Part shown: positions 51,460 through 63,605 of the stretch, piece by piece
How the letters are laid out: every line of letters starts with the position of its first letter
Numbering within the stretch: position 1 is the first letter of the stretch
NCBI GenBank assembly: GCA_002633005.1
Contig: NMRA01000089.1
Span: forward strand, 186,001-250,000
Length of the DNA stretch: 64,000 bases
Reading direction: 5' to 3'
Source of the DNA: Phoronis australis
Taxonomy: Eukaryota > Phoronida > Phoronidae
Notes under the pieces: generated by a model
What the model was told of the DNA's origin: nothing
The model's database searches: none
What the model saw: only the letters and a program-made list of their open reading frames with translations
Program-made: the position numbers and the translations under genes

Positions 51460-53280
51460 AATCTTAACTCACCTCTCTGGGCTCACCCTTGATAAACGTG
51501 CAACATTCAGTAATTAATATCTCCAGTGGGTTTACTTTTCCATGATTACATAATTATTATGAGAGACATCACATGGTAATGTCTTACCGTTTTTAAACTT
51601 TTTTCGTTATATAATTGTTACCTGGGAGACATTACACAATCTCTTTTAATGAACACACGCTTCCACGGGGGGAGGGGTTCTCCTATAAAAGGGGTTGGTA
51701 GAGGTGGATGCCAAATCAGGTGGATGTTTCGTGTTATTTGCCATTGTCTCAATAGGATATATTGGTTTGTGTTATCATCTCACATAATACCAGATGTACA
51801 GGATAGACTTTACCATATGGTATGGTGATGGTGAACTTGACCATGGAACTGAAAATGGTGTTCCCTTAAAAAAAGGAAAAAATCTCATTTGATTTCACTG
51901 AGATTCTAATGAGACTCACTTAAGGAGTCATTTGAGTCAGAAATACTTGCGAGTGAATACCACTTGTGAGTGAAACTGAGGAGTCTACTATTCTTACTGG
52001 AGTGCAAGCATTATACAGACTTAATTTTGAGTGAGAATTCACTGAGAATTTGGACTTGCAAGAAATGCTTATTCCATTTTAGAAGTTTGTGGGAAAACTT
52101 CAGACAAACCAGATTATCTAGAGAATCGGATAACATCAGCAGCCTGTGGCCTCCAGAGATGATGTAGATTGCCTAAAATTGTGTGCTTTCCTTGATCACT
52201 GCGGCAAATTTCCTAGAGCGTGACCAGTAGAGTTGCCCAATTTTTTAGTATACTTTTCATATTTTCAAATTTTAATTGTAACAGCACCCTAACCAATGAT
52301 GGTGGAACAGTGGAGTCTGCCTTATAGATATGGGCATGTCTGTTTCTTAACTTGAAGAGTATCTTGTGGCTAAAATCAGTCTACAGATGGAACAGCCCGT
52401 TTCAGTCACAAAATCAAGGCAGAAAATCTGTTAGTAACTCGAAGCCAAAAAAAAAAATCCATAGCCCGCTCGAGAGTAGATGCCACGTGCCACTTCTACT
52501 TAGCAGCAGAAAGCAGAATCAGTGGCACTTAAGCTTGAGCGCTGACTAAGAGACTTTTTACGTCATTGTGAATAATATGCTTACAAGGAACTCACGAATT
52601 TCTAAAGATATGCTGGAATTTTCACTGCTCGTCCTTCTGAGCGGCTTTTACCAGGATCAAAGAGAGCATTGTGCTAGAGTCCTACAGTTGTGATGACTGC
52701 ATTAGCAAGACCCAATTAAGTGTAATTATTCGGCCATAAATTGTAGTAAACATCTCTGCCTGTACATACTGGCAATTTAAAAATGCGTTAACCAGTAATT
52801 TTCGTTAAAAACAAACACCACAGCGTTATTCAGCTGAAACAAACAACCACATATAGTTTTTGATTTTTAAAAATCGATGAATAAGCTAGAAAACTACAAA
52901 CATGGGGTACGATTGAAGATATAAACAACCGTGCGGATTGATATATTTGGTGGATTTACAAACGCTGATCAGCGTTTACGATGTCACATGGATTATTGTT
53001 TTAATATTCTTTCAATCTCGTTTAACCAGATTTTTGACTCGGAAACAGTCGTACTTAACTTGTGCCCACTCTTTATATTTTATGACAGACAAAAAGCTAG
53101 AGTAGTTATGGAGTCAGTGCAACCAAAATTGTTCAGAGATTCCAAATCTTCAGTTTGGCTACCACCATATTTGCACTTTTGTATATATTTTGTGATTCAA
53201 GTTCTAAAGATTAAATTTGAATTATTAACAGGTGTAGTTTTGCTGTGAAATGTTTCGAGTAGCTATAATCTGGAAAGTTC
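51460..53280. other. non-coding stretch, nothing recognised
   Basis: Open frames of 60-105 residues here (for example 52931-53248, +) lack recognisable domains. No repeat noted. Confidence 0.4.
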
Positions 53281-53283
53281 AGG

Positions 53284-53777
53284 GATGGGTTCACAATTAA
53301 CTAAACTAATTAAGTTTTGCTGGCAACCAAAATCTACCATTGTTTCGGTACTTCAAGGTAAAAAAAATTAAAATAAAAAGATACCAACCCGTTCCCCGTA
53401 AGAAAAAAAAAACAAGTAGACAGGTGTAATAAAAATAAAATAACGAAAACCGGTATGAAACATATCTAAAACATTGTTCCTTCGGGAAGTGGCCCTTTTT
53501 AGTCTTTTTGTAATATTTAAAATGTACCAAGTTAAAACACAGTAGCAAAATGCAGGCTGCAACTCTGTGCAAACTGAATGCCAAGGAAAACCAATTTGCA
53601 TGGGTGTAATAACAACCACCATTGTTGAGACAGTAATGCTAGCTATTACCTTTCCATTTCATGAGCTCAGATTTACATCATTACTAAGAGGGTGCTGAAT
53701 AAGCATCGTAAAAGTTGTCTGGGGCAAAGGGAATCTGAGTGGTGATCAGTGTAAGCGAGAAATTCTCCACATTTGTT
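53284..53777 (-). repeat. dispersed repeat F500, minus-strand copy
   Basis: The reverse complement aligns along its length with 58661-59163. Shared blocks include TTTGCCCCAGACAAC, TGTCTCAACAATG, ACTTGGTACATTTTA, GGGCCACTTCCC and GGGAACGGGTTG. Identity is roughly 75-85% by eye. Two overlapping minus-strand frames inside are not conserved between copies. Confidence 0.8.
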
Positions 53778-53779
53778 GG

Positions 53780-54940
53780 TACCCTAGACTGCCGGGATAG
53801 AGGTCCCTGGTTTTTCACCGATGTCAAAACCAGGAAACGACATCGTGTGACGCCAATACCGACTTGAAGTACGGTACGTGTTCCTCAGTCAATTTTTAAA
53901 CTCGGCAAGCAACTCGGCGGATCAACTGGTCGGCCAAATAAACTCACCATAGACTCATAGAGGATTCGCGAGACACTAACACCCTGTAGTGAACGTGGTA
54001 CGGTAGGATGTCAACTCATTGTAAATAACCCCACGTGCTCTCCTGAATGGAATATTCCATTATGTCAATGGGTGAAGGTAACAGCATGTTCAATGGGGGG
54101 GGGGGGGGCTNGGGGCTATTGAGACTACATGATTACCCGGGTACGTGCTAAATGTGTACCTTTCTAGAGTAAACACTGAGACCTCTGTCCCCCATTACAA
54201 ATTAAATTCAGAGAACAACGGGGCAGAGTTCAGCAACCCTAGGACCTAAGCGTGCTAAAGCCTCGCTAAAACTCTAGCCAAAATCGAGCGTTCTCATTTA
54301 AAATATTTCTCATTCAAAATATTCGGCAATATCTCACGTATTCTCGCGAAGTCTTGCTTTTTAGCGTCCAAGCGTTACTGAACTCTACTCAGCCATTTCA
54401 CGGATTTTGGTCTAAATTAACATTAAGTAAGTCATATGGTAATACGGCGTTAGAAAAAAATCTCAAAATCTCTGTACGTCATCAACTTTGCAACACGTAT
54501 TCAGTTGACACACATCTAACAACCTTGAGATTTTATTTTCGCCCAGTGTTGTACATCCATGTTAGTACATCGAGGCTAAAATTCTTCAGTCATGTTCACT
54601 ATATAATCATCATCTCCCACCATCTTGATTCACCCACATCACTTCAAAGTTATATTCAAACGAGAAACGTTTTTCACGTTTTATGTCTAAAACGGTCCCT
54701 TTAATTCCGCCACCTCATGGCCTACAGTACATCAGAACATTCAGTGATCGCAGAATTCCAAACCATTACACTCAGTAATAATTCTACTAGTTTACAGTTG
54801 TTCCTCCGTGTCAGCATTTGTGTTATTTTTACCAAATTACAAAACAACACACAAAAATTACAAGAGCTATTTGATTCGGAAAACTGGTCATAGGACCTAA
54901 GGCGCATCCAGAGCGATGAAAACTTGGCAGTATTGGTTCC
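53780..54940. other. non-coding stretch with poly-G tract and N
   Basis: Somewhat richer in CpG at 53.8-54.0 kb. A G homopolymer at about 54095-54108 precedes an N at 54111, probably a sequencing artefact. No gene supported. Confidence 0.45.
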
Positions 54941-54946
54941 TAGCCG

Positions 54947-55973
54947 CAGTGGCGGATCTAGGATATCACAAGGGGGGGCCCAACATTTTGTCCGGCTGTA
55001 AGCATTTGTGCAAACTGAACCACGATTGTTGATGCGCACAGCACCGAATGGGGGGAGGTAGGGAGGGGGGTTTGCCCCCCTCCCGCCCAGGAAATTTTTC
55101 TGTTTTTACCTCTAAAAATCAAGCATTTTCCTTGATTCCTGAAGTATTATCCAAGAAAAAAAGGAAAAAAAAAAAAAAAAACACGGAGAACGTGTCTAAC
55201 AGGAATAACCAAACGTATCAAAGACTCGAACTCGCGACCCGACGGACAGAGAGCGCGTGCGTTACCACTACAACACCACGATTTAGCTACTGATACTACG
55301 ATAAGAGGCCTTCTTGTTTATGGTCCACAGCGTTTGCGCGCGAAACTATTTCTTTTCGTAATGCTTATTATACCTTTTATGTTTTGTGCCATGAATTCTT
55401 AACAAATTTGTCGTATTTAAAATAGTCTTCAAATGCCCAAAAGACCAAATCCGTTTTTCGTGTTGGCAATAATGACGGGATTGCGTTGGAAATCGTCTTA
55501 AGATAAGGTTTGACAAAGAGAGTATTGCGAGTTTCTGAGTGATTCACGAAGGCTTTGATTAAAATTCACATCTTACCAGCAGCTTCTGTTTTCTCATCGT
55601 CACTCAGGTTCCATTCTCTTTAAAAAATGAAGTAAATTTTCTTCATTGCACAGTGGAGTAGACGACGAAAACGGAGTCGTAGTGCGCAACGCCACTGCCG
55701 GTCGCCTGGGATATCGCGGGAGAGCCTATACTTAGCCATAGTTCCGTTACGAATGCGCCGTGTTCCGAATTTGACTCGTGAAATTGGGGTTTGAGCCCCC
55801 CCCCCCAAACACTAAATCTGCACACATTTAAATCTTTTTTTCATCCGTATAATTTTAATTACCGGGGTTAACTAATAAACTCACCATTTCCCTACGCTCT
55901 TACTGTTTAATTTTTTTTTGCGGCTGCCAAGGGGGGGGGGGCGGGCCCCCTGCCCCCCCTAAATCCGCCTATG
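54947..55973. mobile_element. hAT5-like non-autonomous transposon, 1027 bp
   Basis: The ends CAGTGGCGGATCTAG and the complement of TAAATCCGCCTATG form terminal inverted repeats. The element is flanked by a perfect 5-bp duplication AGCCG (54942-54946 and 55974-55978). The interior has A-runs, G/C-runs and, at about 55221-55280 on the minus strand, a tRNA-like segment. No transposase is encoded. It shares its ends with the 158-bp MITEs at 45496 and 62919. Confidence 0.85.
55221..55280 (-). other. degenerate tRNA-like segment inside the hAT5-like element
   Basis: Read on the minus strand it has an A-box-like TGGTGTTGTAGTGGTAACG and a B box GAGTTCGAGTC at normal tRNA spacing. The stems do not pair well. 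It may be a SINE carried as a passenger; an A-rich run nearby (about 55163-55181) could be related. Confidence 0.35.
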
Positions 55974-55979
55974 AGCCGG

Positions 55980-57070
55980 TTCAAACAGTGAAACCGAGTG
56001 GCTAAAATGAATGCATACAACGTGGACTAAAGCTGTTGCTTTTTCGATTGTTTAACTTCTGGAATTGAATACCTTGCCAAAAAGTTAGGCTTACTTTTAC
56101 CCGAAGAAATACCCGTTTTAGTTCCTCGTTGAACCACAATATATAATGGGCCTGTGAGTCATGTGTTTTGTGACAAAAGACTGCGGGAACGTTTAACAAT
56201 GGAATAAATCAAGATCCGGATTTAATTTCGAGTTGAAAACCACTGTTGTCTGAACATGAAATCAAATGGGAAGTTTTTGAAATGACCTGAAATTTTAGTG
56301 AGCTTGGTTTGAAGAAATCGCGAACTGTCAGCAGTCAATATAGAGACCAGAGCTCACTTCAAACTCAATACGGAAAAAATAAAAAATACCAACTTTATAA
56401 CGGTATTGAAATGGCTTAAATCAAAGCTTATCTTTGATAATATCACAGTTTGCCACTTTTAGAATTAGTTTTTACTTTATGTATATACAATTTTATAGAT
56501 ATTTTGCTAAATACACTCAAATAGGTTTGTCGATGGGGTTCTTCATTAACTTTATACGCTTAAAATACGTTTATGTTCTTCGTTTTACCTGGGATATTGG
56601 TCCTAGGTTTTACTTTCAGGATGTCGCAAAATGTGTTTTTCTATTTTCGCCACATTTTGATTTAGTCATCTTATTACGTAACGTTCATTTGTTGATTACT
56701 CCCACTTTCAGAGAAGGCGCTTCCTGTTCCCAGAACTGAGTGTGAGCCATATCACTTACACGTGCACATAATTAATTGGCTGATTAATTGTGTCTTGTGG
56801 GTTTTATATGACATTCTCAGTTCCTTTGACGACAATTTGTTTCGTGATCCGCAGTCGAATGCGTCATGATCTAGAATCTGCATGCTGTCATTAGTTCAGT
56901 TTTACCAGGAAGAGATGGTTTTACCCAGCTTTACGTATGTTCTAAGTGTATCGCTTCAGAATAGTTCGACTCAATAGTCTTCAATAATTTAACTAAACCC
57001 TGTTTTTTTTTCTATCTGCACCGACCAACCATATCTATTGATAGCCCCCCCCCGAACCGCATTCTCCCCT
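55980..57070. other. non-coding stretch, nothing recognised
   Basis: Ends in a C homopolymer at about 57046-57053. The 101-residue plus frame at 56434-56739 has no recognised domain. Confidence 0.4.
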
Positions 57071-57087
57071 TCACCACAATCATTTTA

Positions 57088-57420
57088 GGCTCGTCCGGTT
57101 TACGTCGTTTACGCTCGTCGTTTATGCGAGCGTGAGAAACGTGGTAGACAGCGTACAGCTTTTTCGGAGCTCACTGACTTGAGCTGCAACCTAATCTCTC
57201 ACTGGACATAACGATTACCTCGCGAAACACAGGCGAGGACAGCGTCTTAATACTATTGTGATACAAACAGGCGACCAACACAACGAGCGGGTCAAAATTG
57301 GCATTGTTTATAGATGTCGCTTCAATCGCAGGGTTTTAAAAATGATGGAGGAAGTGTGAAGTAGCAGCTGTTTTCTTTGTCACTCATGTTGAAGAATGAA
57401 AACGGAAAATGTAGTTGAAG
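57088..57420. promoter_or_regulatory. CpG-dense promoter-like patch with a plus-strand splice donor
   Basis: I count 17 CpG dinucleotides between 57091 and 57244, far above the surrounding AT-rich DNA. A CGCTCG/CGAGCG stem lies at 57112-57132. Some 175 bp further, a strong donor GTTGAAG|GTAAGCA (exon end 57420, +) could close a non-coding first exon. It could be the promoter of an unseen plus-strand gene, or the distal promoter of neurexin read the other way. Both are inference. Confidence 0.3.
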
Positions 57421-57429
57421 GTAAGCACA

Positions 57430-58655
57430 CTCAATATTGACGCTCTCATTAATCTGAAAAATACACATTAGACACTGAGCAGTTTCTGTTCGTTGTAAAC
57501 GTTGAATCACAAAAATGCTGACAAGTGTTACTCATTTTGAATTCCTTGCGGTGTTATTTTTTTCCTGTAGTAGGCCTAACTGTGCTGGAGACATGCAAAC
57601 GGTACCTGGGGCTAGTAGCTTAGTTACACACTAAATGATAAGGTGGTACTCCTAGTATAGGAGCATATGTGTAGTGGAAGTCTGACGAGGTTCGCGTGAA
57701 TCTCACCACTACATAGACACTAGACAGTGCCACTGTTACAACTAGCAGGAGAGACGGAAGCCATCTCATAGGCCTTGATACGCCTGAAACTTTTCAGTAA
57801 TTTAAGATTAAACCTTCAAAGCTAGGAATTAGCACTGGTTCCCAGATCAAATTTACGTTGGTATAAGTACCTTTTGGACACAGGGGCACCATAGGAGCCC
57901 ATTAATCATGTCTCAGTCCTGGCTTCCAACTCAACAAATACTCCCGCAATCAAATTTTTTAGCAGTTGCCCAAATTGGCAACTGGCCATTTTTATACTGC
58001 TCGTTGGAGGGGATAAAAAATGGCATCATATTCCCCGGTGAGAGCAATCAAAATTTTTTTCAACAATCCTTCGTTCAGTTGCCCAAATCTAGGACCAATA
58101 TCTCCCAGCCCAAATCGACAACTGGCCATTACATTGCTTGCACCAAGAGAGGTCATCACCTGGCAGTTGGGATCACCTGATGACTGACATTGGAGATGGA
58201 TCCTTATCTCATTTAAAAATGATGTTTACAGCATGCACAAGGTTTTCCTAGTATACAAGCAAACATTACCATGTAAAGGCAAGCAAATAAGAAATTTAAG
58301 TTAAATTTTATTTAAATTTGCATGGATGTGTTACAAACTCGCATTTAAGCAACTTTGATGACAATCGTACAAATCATATAGCAGGACAGTCTTAGAAAAG
58401 TCATTGGTATTTTTCCACTTGTTGGTTAGAACTAGAATGGCGATTTAACTGTTGCATTGTGAACTAGCAACAAATTCTTTGAACTCAGCTGGAGCCGCAG
58501 AAGAGTGTGCTTACGTCTTTGGTTTGCATTGAGAAGAGCATCCCTATTTTTCACGTTTTATTTCAAATAATGTATGTCATGTAAACAAACAATCATACAC
58601 ACTATGTGTGCTCGATCATGAACATGAGAAATATAATGATCACCAAAATCACTGT
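57430..58655. other. non-coding stretch, nothing firm
   Basis: A short imperfect stem (GTGTAGTGG/CCACTACAT) lies near 57.67-57.71 kb. The 90-residue frame at 57908-58180 is unsupported. Confidence 0.4.
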
Positions 58656-58660
58656 GTCCT

Positions 58661-59163
58661 AACATTTGGAGAATTTCCCGCTTACACTGGTCACCACTAA
58701 GATTGCCTTTGCCCCAGACAACCTTTTTACTGCCTGTTCATTGCGCCCTTTATATTCAAGTAGATCTAAGCTAATAAAGTGGAAAGGTAATTGCTAGCAC
58801 TATTGTCTCAACAATGATGGTTATTATTACACCAAAAGTGGTTTTCTCCGACATTTGCACATAATTACAGCCTGGAATGTCCAGTGTAGCTTTTACTTGG
58901 TACATTTTACAAAATGACTAAAATCAGTAATTTTTCTTTATCTTGGCAAAGGGCCACTTCCCAAAGGAACGTTAGAACTTTTTGAACATGTTTCACACTG
59001 GTTTTCATTATTTTATTTTTCATACCACAGTCTACTTTGTTCTTGCCGTGCGGGAACGGGTTGCTATCCATCTTATTTTTAAGCTTAAATTACCAAAACA
59101 GTGGCACCGGTAGATTTTGATAGCCAGTGGAACTTAGAAGTCAGTTAATTGGTGAACCTGTCC
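58661..59163 (+). repeat. dispersed repeat F500, plus-strand copy
   Basis: Partner of 53284-53777 in the opposite orientation, about 4.9 kb away. No terminal inverted repeats or target duplications were visible. Confidence 0.8.
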
Positions 59164-59169
59164 CCACTA

Positions 59170-60250
59170 CTTGTATTTTTTGTTGACTTTGACGCTAGCC
59201 ATTGTTGGTCTTTATATGTGCTCCACCACCAGCTGACTACGGTCCATATTGGGGGGAGGGGGCATTTCCACTAATATTAGTTTTCCGGTTAGCATACTAC
59301 TCATCAAAAAGTTCTACATTCACTGGGCAACAAGCGTCTTAAAATCATTTAATGTCTAATTTGGTGTTGCTTCTATTTGTTGTAATGTAGCTTAGTTTTA
59401 TACTACAAGAATAATCCAAGTGATATTGTCAATTATTATCACAGTTTGTAAATCCTCCGTGTATATCAATACCCACGGTTGTTTATCTTCATTTGTAACC
59501 AACGTTTGTAGTTTTTAGCTTGTTAGTTCATCAATTTTTAAAAATTGAAGACCAAACTTAACATTTTTTTCCAGCTGAATACCGCAGTAATGTTCATTTT
59601 TAACAAAATTCATTTGGTTTTTGCATTTTGAAAATTTGCCAATAGGTGCAGGTAGAGATGCACTACAGTGTATGGCTGGGTAATTACACTTAATTGGGCA
59701 TTGCTCGAACTGGACAATGCGGTCATCACAACTGTGTTTGACTTTGGCGCCATGCTCTCTTGATCTCTGTAAAAGCTGCTCAGAAGGACCAGTTGTGAAA
59801 ATTTCCACATATCTTTGTAAATTTATATTTATATTTATTTTTCATGGCATGATCTTCAGAATCAAAATAATTCAGTTTAGCTTGATCCGGTGTACAAAAT
59901 TTTAGAGACCTTCCCAAACTGGTGAATTTTTAGGATAATCTGTCACATTTTATACAGAGTGGGTGACTGACAAATAGGCTGGCCCACAGTCACAGTCTAA
60001 ATTGAAGTTCCTGTTGAAACAATTTATCACATTTAACTGAGCCATACTGTGTCTGTTTGTTGACAATCCTGGTTTTAGGCCAAGATAAGCTCCTTAGCAA
60101 TAATCCATTAGTCATATTTTCAACACACATGCACACACAGCTGTGACCAAATGTTTTGTTTTGAAAGGTTATATAGGACCCTAGAAAAACCTCGAACATC
60201 GGACAATCGTGTGCCAGATTGGCTGATCGTATTCACATGAAGCTTTCAGA
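59170..60250. other. non-coding stretch, nothing recognised
   Basis: No supported exon or repeat. Confidence 0.4.
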
Positions 60251-60256
60251 TACATA

Positions 60257-60353
60257 TAGATTATTACATGGCGAAGTCGTTATCCCCTGTTATCTAGAGC
60301 CCAAGTGGGCTCTAGATAACAGGGGATAACGACTGAGAACATGTAATAATCTA
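60257..60353. repeat. near-perfect 97-bp palindrome
   Basis: The inner 27-bp arms, from GTCGTTATCCCC to TAGAGCCC and back, are exact complements around a 4-base loop AAGT at 60303-60306. Outside a 5-6-base mismatch the arms resume with a perfect 14-bp match (TAGATTATTACATG and its complement). As RNA it would form an almost uninterrupted hairpin. It could be a tiny palindromic MITE or a cruciform-forming site. No gene lies next to it. Confidence 0.95.
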
Positions 60354-60893
60354 TTCATACCACTTACTGAACAAGAAACATTGAAATGAATCGATCTACC
60401 TTTCTCGACTCGCCACGGCTTTGTAACTACTTTCTATGTCAGAGGCCCGGGGTCGGAGGTCGTGACCTTTTAAGAAAAGCCGAGCTATTTTTGTCAAATA
60501 ATGCTTATACTCAAAACCTATTGAAAAATTTAAACAAAATAGAAATAAAGTGAATATATAAATTAAGGTTTAGCAACTATTATAGCTTACTACACGCTAA
60601 GCTTCGACCGGGAAAATATCGTCTGCTAAAGTAGGTTACCAATAGTAACTGAGTATAATGCTCAAGTCAAAGGATCCTGAAGACAGGACACCTGCATTCA
60701 AATTGGAGATCGGTGATTTACAAGTGAGAGAACACGAGAGAAAAATTTCACTGAATTAAAATATTGTTTTTTATGGAAATTATGCCTCTTATTTTTCATA
60801 GCGTATAAATGTCGGTGCAATGCCCTTTGCTGAACATGCGATTGGTGCGCGTGATCATTTAAGTATTCTATTTTCACATTCGATGACGTCAGC

Positions 60894-60966
60894 CGCTGCG
60901 TGGTGTAGTGGTAAAGTCGGCGACTCGCAACTGTTGAGGCCCGGGTTCGAATCCGTCCTCGGTTTC
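60894..60966 (+). mobile_element. tRNA-like sequence, probable SINE head
   Basis: A box TGGTGTAGTGGTAAAG and B box GGTTCGAATCC are separated by about 32 bases, as in a pol III promoter. The acceptor and T stems do not pair, so a working tRNA is unlikely. A perfect 22-bp palindrome (GTTATCTCACT and its complement, 60977-60998) follows directly. Confidence 0.45.
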
Positions 60967-61092
60967 CCGCCAAAATGTTATCTCACTAGTGAGATAACTT
61001 TATGGGTTATTACACGGTTTTATCTGCCATTCGAGGCTAATATTGTGGTATAATATGCTTTATACAGCATATTCACTTCATAATAACCTTAA

Positions 61093-62046
61093 CTCAAAAA
61101 CATCAGTGTTAACAAAAACACTATTAAGGTGAACAATACAAAAACAATCACCAGTAAGTTTAACAATATGAATAACCAATCACCAGTGAGATGAACAATG
61201 CAAACAACCAACCACCAGTTAGATGAATAAAACAATCAACCAAAAACCAGTTAGATGAACAACGCAAAAAACATTCACCAGTAAGTTTAATACAAACAAC
61301 CAATCACCAGTAAAATGAACAGTGCAAACCACCAATCACCAGTAAGATGAACAATACAAACAACCAATCACCAGTTAGATGAACAAACAAACAACCAATG
61401 ACCAGTAAGACGAACAATGCAAACAACCAATCACCAGAAAAATGAATGATACAAAAAACAATCACCAGTTAGGTGAACAATACAAGGAACCAATCACCAG
61501 TAAGATGAACAGTACAAAGAATCAATCATCTGAATTCAAACAACCAATCGCCAGTAAAATGAAAAATTCAATAAAACAATCACCAGTAAGTTTAATAATA
61601 CAAACAACCAATCACCAGTAAAATGAATAATGCAAACAACCAATCACCAGTAAGATGAACAATGCAAACAACCAATCACCAGTAAAATGAACAATACAAA
61701 AAACCAATCACCAGTTAGGTGAACAATACAAAGAACCAATTACCAGTAAGATGAACAATACAAACAACCAATCAACAGTTAGACGTACAAAACCAATAAC
61801 CAGTAAAATGAACAATGCAAACAACCAATCACCAGTAAAATGAACAATGCAAACAACCAATCATCAGTTGGATGAACAACACAGACAACCAATAACTAGT
61901 AAGATGAACAATGCAAACCACCAATCATCAGTAAAATGAACAACACAAAGAACCAATCACCTGTAAGATGCACAACACAATCAATCACCTGAAGATGAAC
62001 AACACAAACACCCAATCACGAGTAAGATGAATACAAACAACCAATA
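61093..62046. repeat. 32-bp minisatellite, about 29 diverged units
   Basis: The consensus unit is CCAATCACCAGTAAGATGAA followed by CAATGCAAACAA, with frequent small deletions and substitutions and no unique spacers. The divergence indicates an old array. Confidence 0.93.
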
Positions 62047-62049
62047 ACA

Positions 62050-62915
62050 CAAAGCATCATATAACTAATGAACATGAGATGTTATGGTTACAGTAAAATC
62101 CTATTATGCAGTAGTTTGTATTGACAATGCACCTCATACCCTGTACAAGAAGCTCTGCTTTAAGGTTGCAGTGAAAGTTTTACAATCTTGGCCTAATATG
62201 GATCCCATAGTTCATACCTTACCTTGTCAATTTTGAACCATGAATGGCCACACACATGAGTGAGGTAGAAGTTATCTGTTTTTGATTAGACATAGAGTTT
62301 TAGATTTATAGTGTATACCTTTACTGAACCACAAGTTGGAGAACTTGATTATTGTGTACTATTAAACTCACTCCTACAGTCGTAAAATATATGACCTAAC
62401 ATGGATTGCTTAATTCGTACATTACCATAGTCATAAGGTATGTACCAATTATCTAATAGATTACCACCATCGTATGATGTATAACTCGGTAAAAATCTGT
62501 TTGTTCATACATTACCTTGCTCATAATTATGGTATATGACTCAATATGGACCATTTATTTAATACATGACCATAGGCATAAGTTATAAATCTTGAATTAT
62601 TTAATGCATTTAACCCAGGCCGTAAGGTATAGGACTTATTATACCGCACTATTGATCAATTAGTTCTGGCTGTTGTACGAACTATTTTTTATCATTCTTT
62701 TTATTGTTATTTCACTTTGTAAGTCACTGTTTTATGAATCACACCTCATCTTGTTCTTAGTTATTATGAAGGGTTTCAACTGTTTTAACAGTGGGTACTT
62801 CTTTCGGTCCACAAATGTCCTTGTTTTTCTCTAGTCATGAATACTTTTCAATATACATTTGATTATTAGAACAATCATCTTACTTGCATAAAATGAATGG
62901 AGAATCCTTAAATGC
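62050..62915. other. non-coding stretch with loose repeats
   Basis: From about 62.15 to 62.65 kb, weakly repeated 'cataaggtatatgac...tacattacc' phrases suggest a very decayed tandem repeat of about 65-80 bp. Nothing else. Confidence 0.4.
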
Positions 62916-62918
62916 TAT

Positions 62919-63075
62919 CAGGGGCGGATTCAGGATTTTTAGTTAGGGGGGCCAGGGCAGAGTATTAGGCAGGATTTTGCCCATCAGACATTCACACCCC
63001 CGAACTGCCAAATGGGATCTGGGAGAGTTTAGGGGGGGCAGTGGCCCCCTTGGCCCCCCTCTAAATCCGCCACTG
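62919..63075 (-). mobile_element. hAT5-like MITE, second short copy
   Basis: 157 bp, in the opposite orientation to the copy at 45496-45653 and alignable over its full length. It has inverted ends CAGGGGCGGATTCAGG and its CCGCCACTG partner, and 5-bp flanks GCTAT/GCTTT (one mismatch). Confidence 0.88.
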
Positions 63076-63079
63076 GCTT

Positions 63080-63600
63080 TCGCAGTCCTCATGCATAAAG
63101 TTAGAGTGAAGCTGTTATCCTGACTCCAGTCTTTCATCCAAAGGTCGTGTGTACTCACAGCTAATTTTTCTACTCAAGTGCAAAAAAGTTAGCTTTGCTG
63201 AAAGGAAGATATGTAATCTTTAGTTAACGGCGAAGGTAACCTTTTCTCATATGTCATTTTTAGTAAAAATAAGGTTCATTGAGTATGCCAGACATATTTT
63301 TCAGTTAATTACAGCTTCTCGTAATTTAATTAATTACTCATCCCCTACTCCGGAAGTGATGTTTAGGGAGTCGAGAATTGCGCGCCAATTTGGTTCTGCA
63401 TTCTAGTTTACTGTGAGGATCTGTACTACTGTTGTTTTCGTGCTATTTTCTAAAATTGTTGTCACCACTTCCAATCGACGAGTATTCTACAACAAGCTAG
63501 TTGTTAGATAACTCAGTTACCTTGGATTTAGGGATTGTTTAGTTTGTAGTAACCTAAAAATGGCTGCAGTCGGCAACATATTACAATGACCATAGTGACG
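63080..63600. other. non-coding stretch, nothing recognised
   Basis: No supported feature. Confidence 0.4.
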
Positions 63601-63605
63601 TGACA

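Noticed and set aside
60270-60330. Resemblance of the palindrome to a homing endonuclease (I-SceI-like) site
   Set aside because: Only a partial match to TTATCCC/GTTAT; the known 18-bp site is not present.
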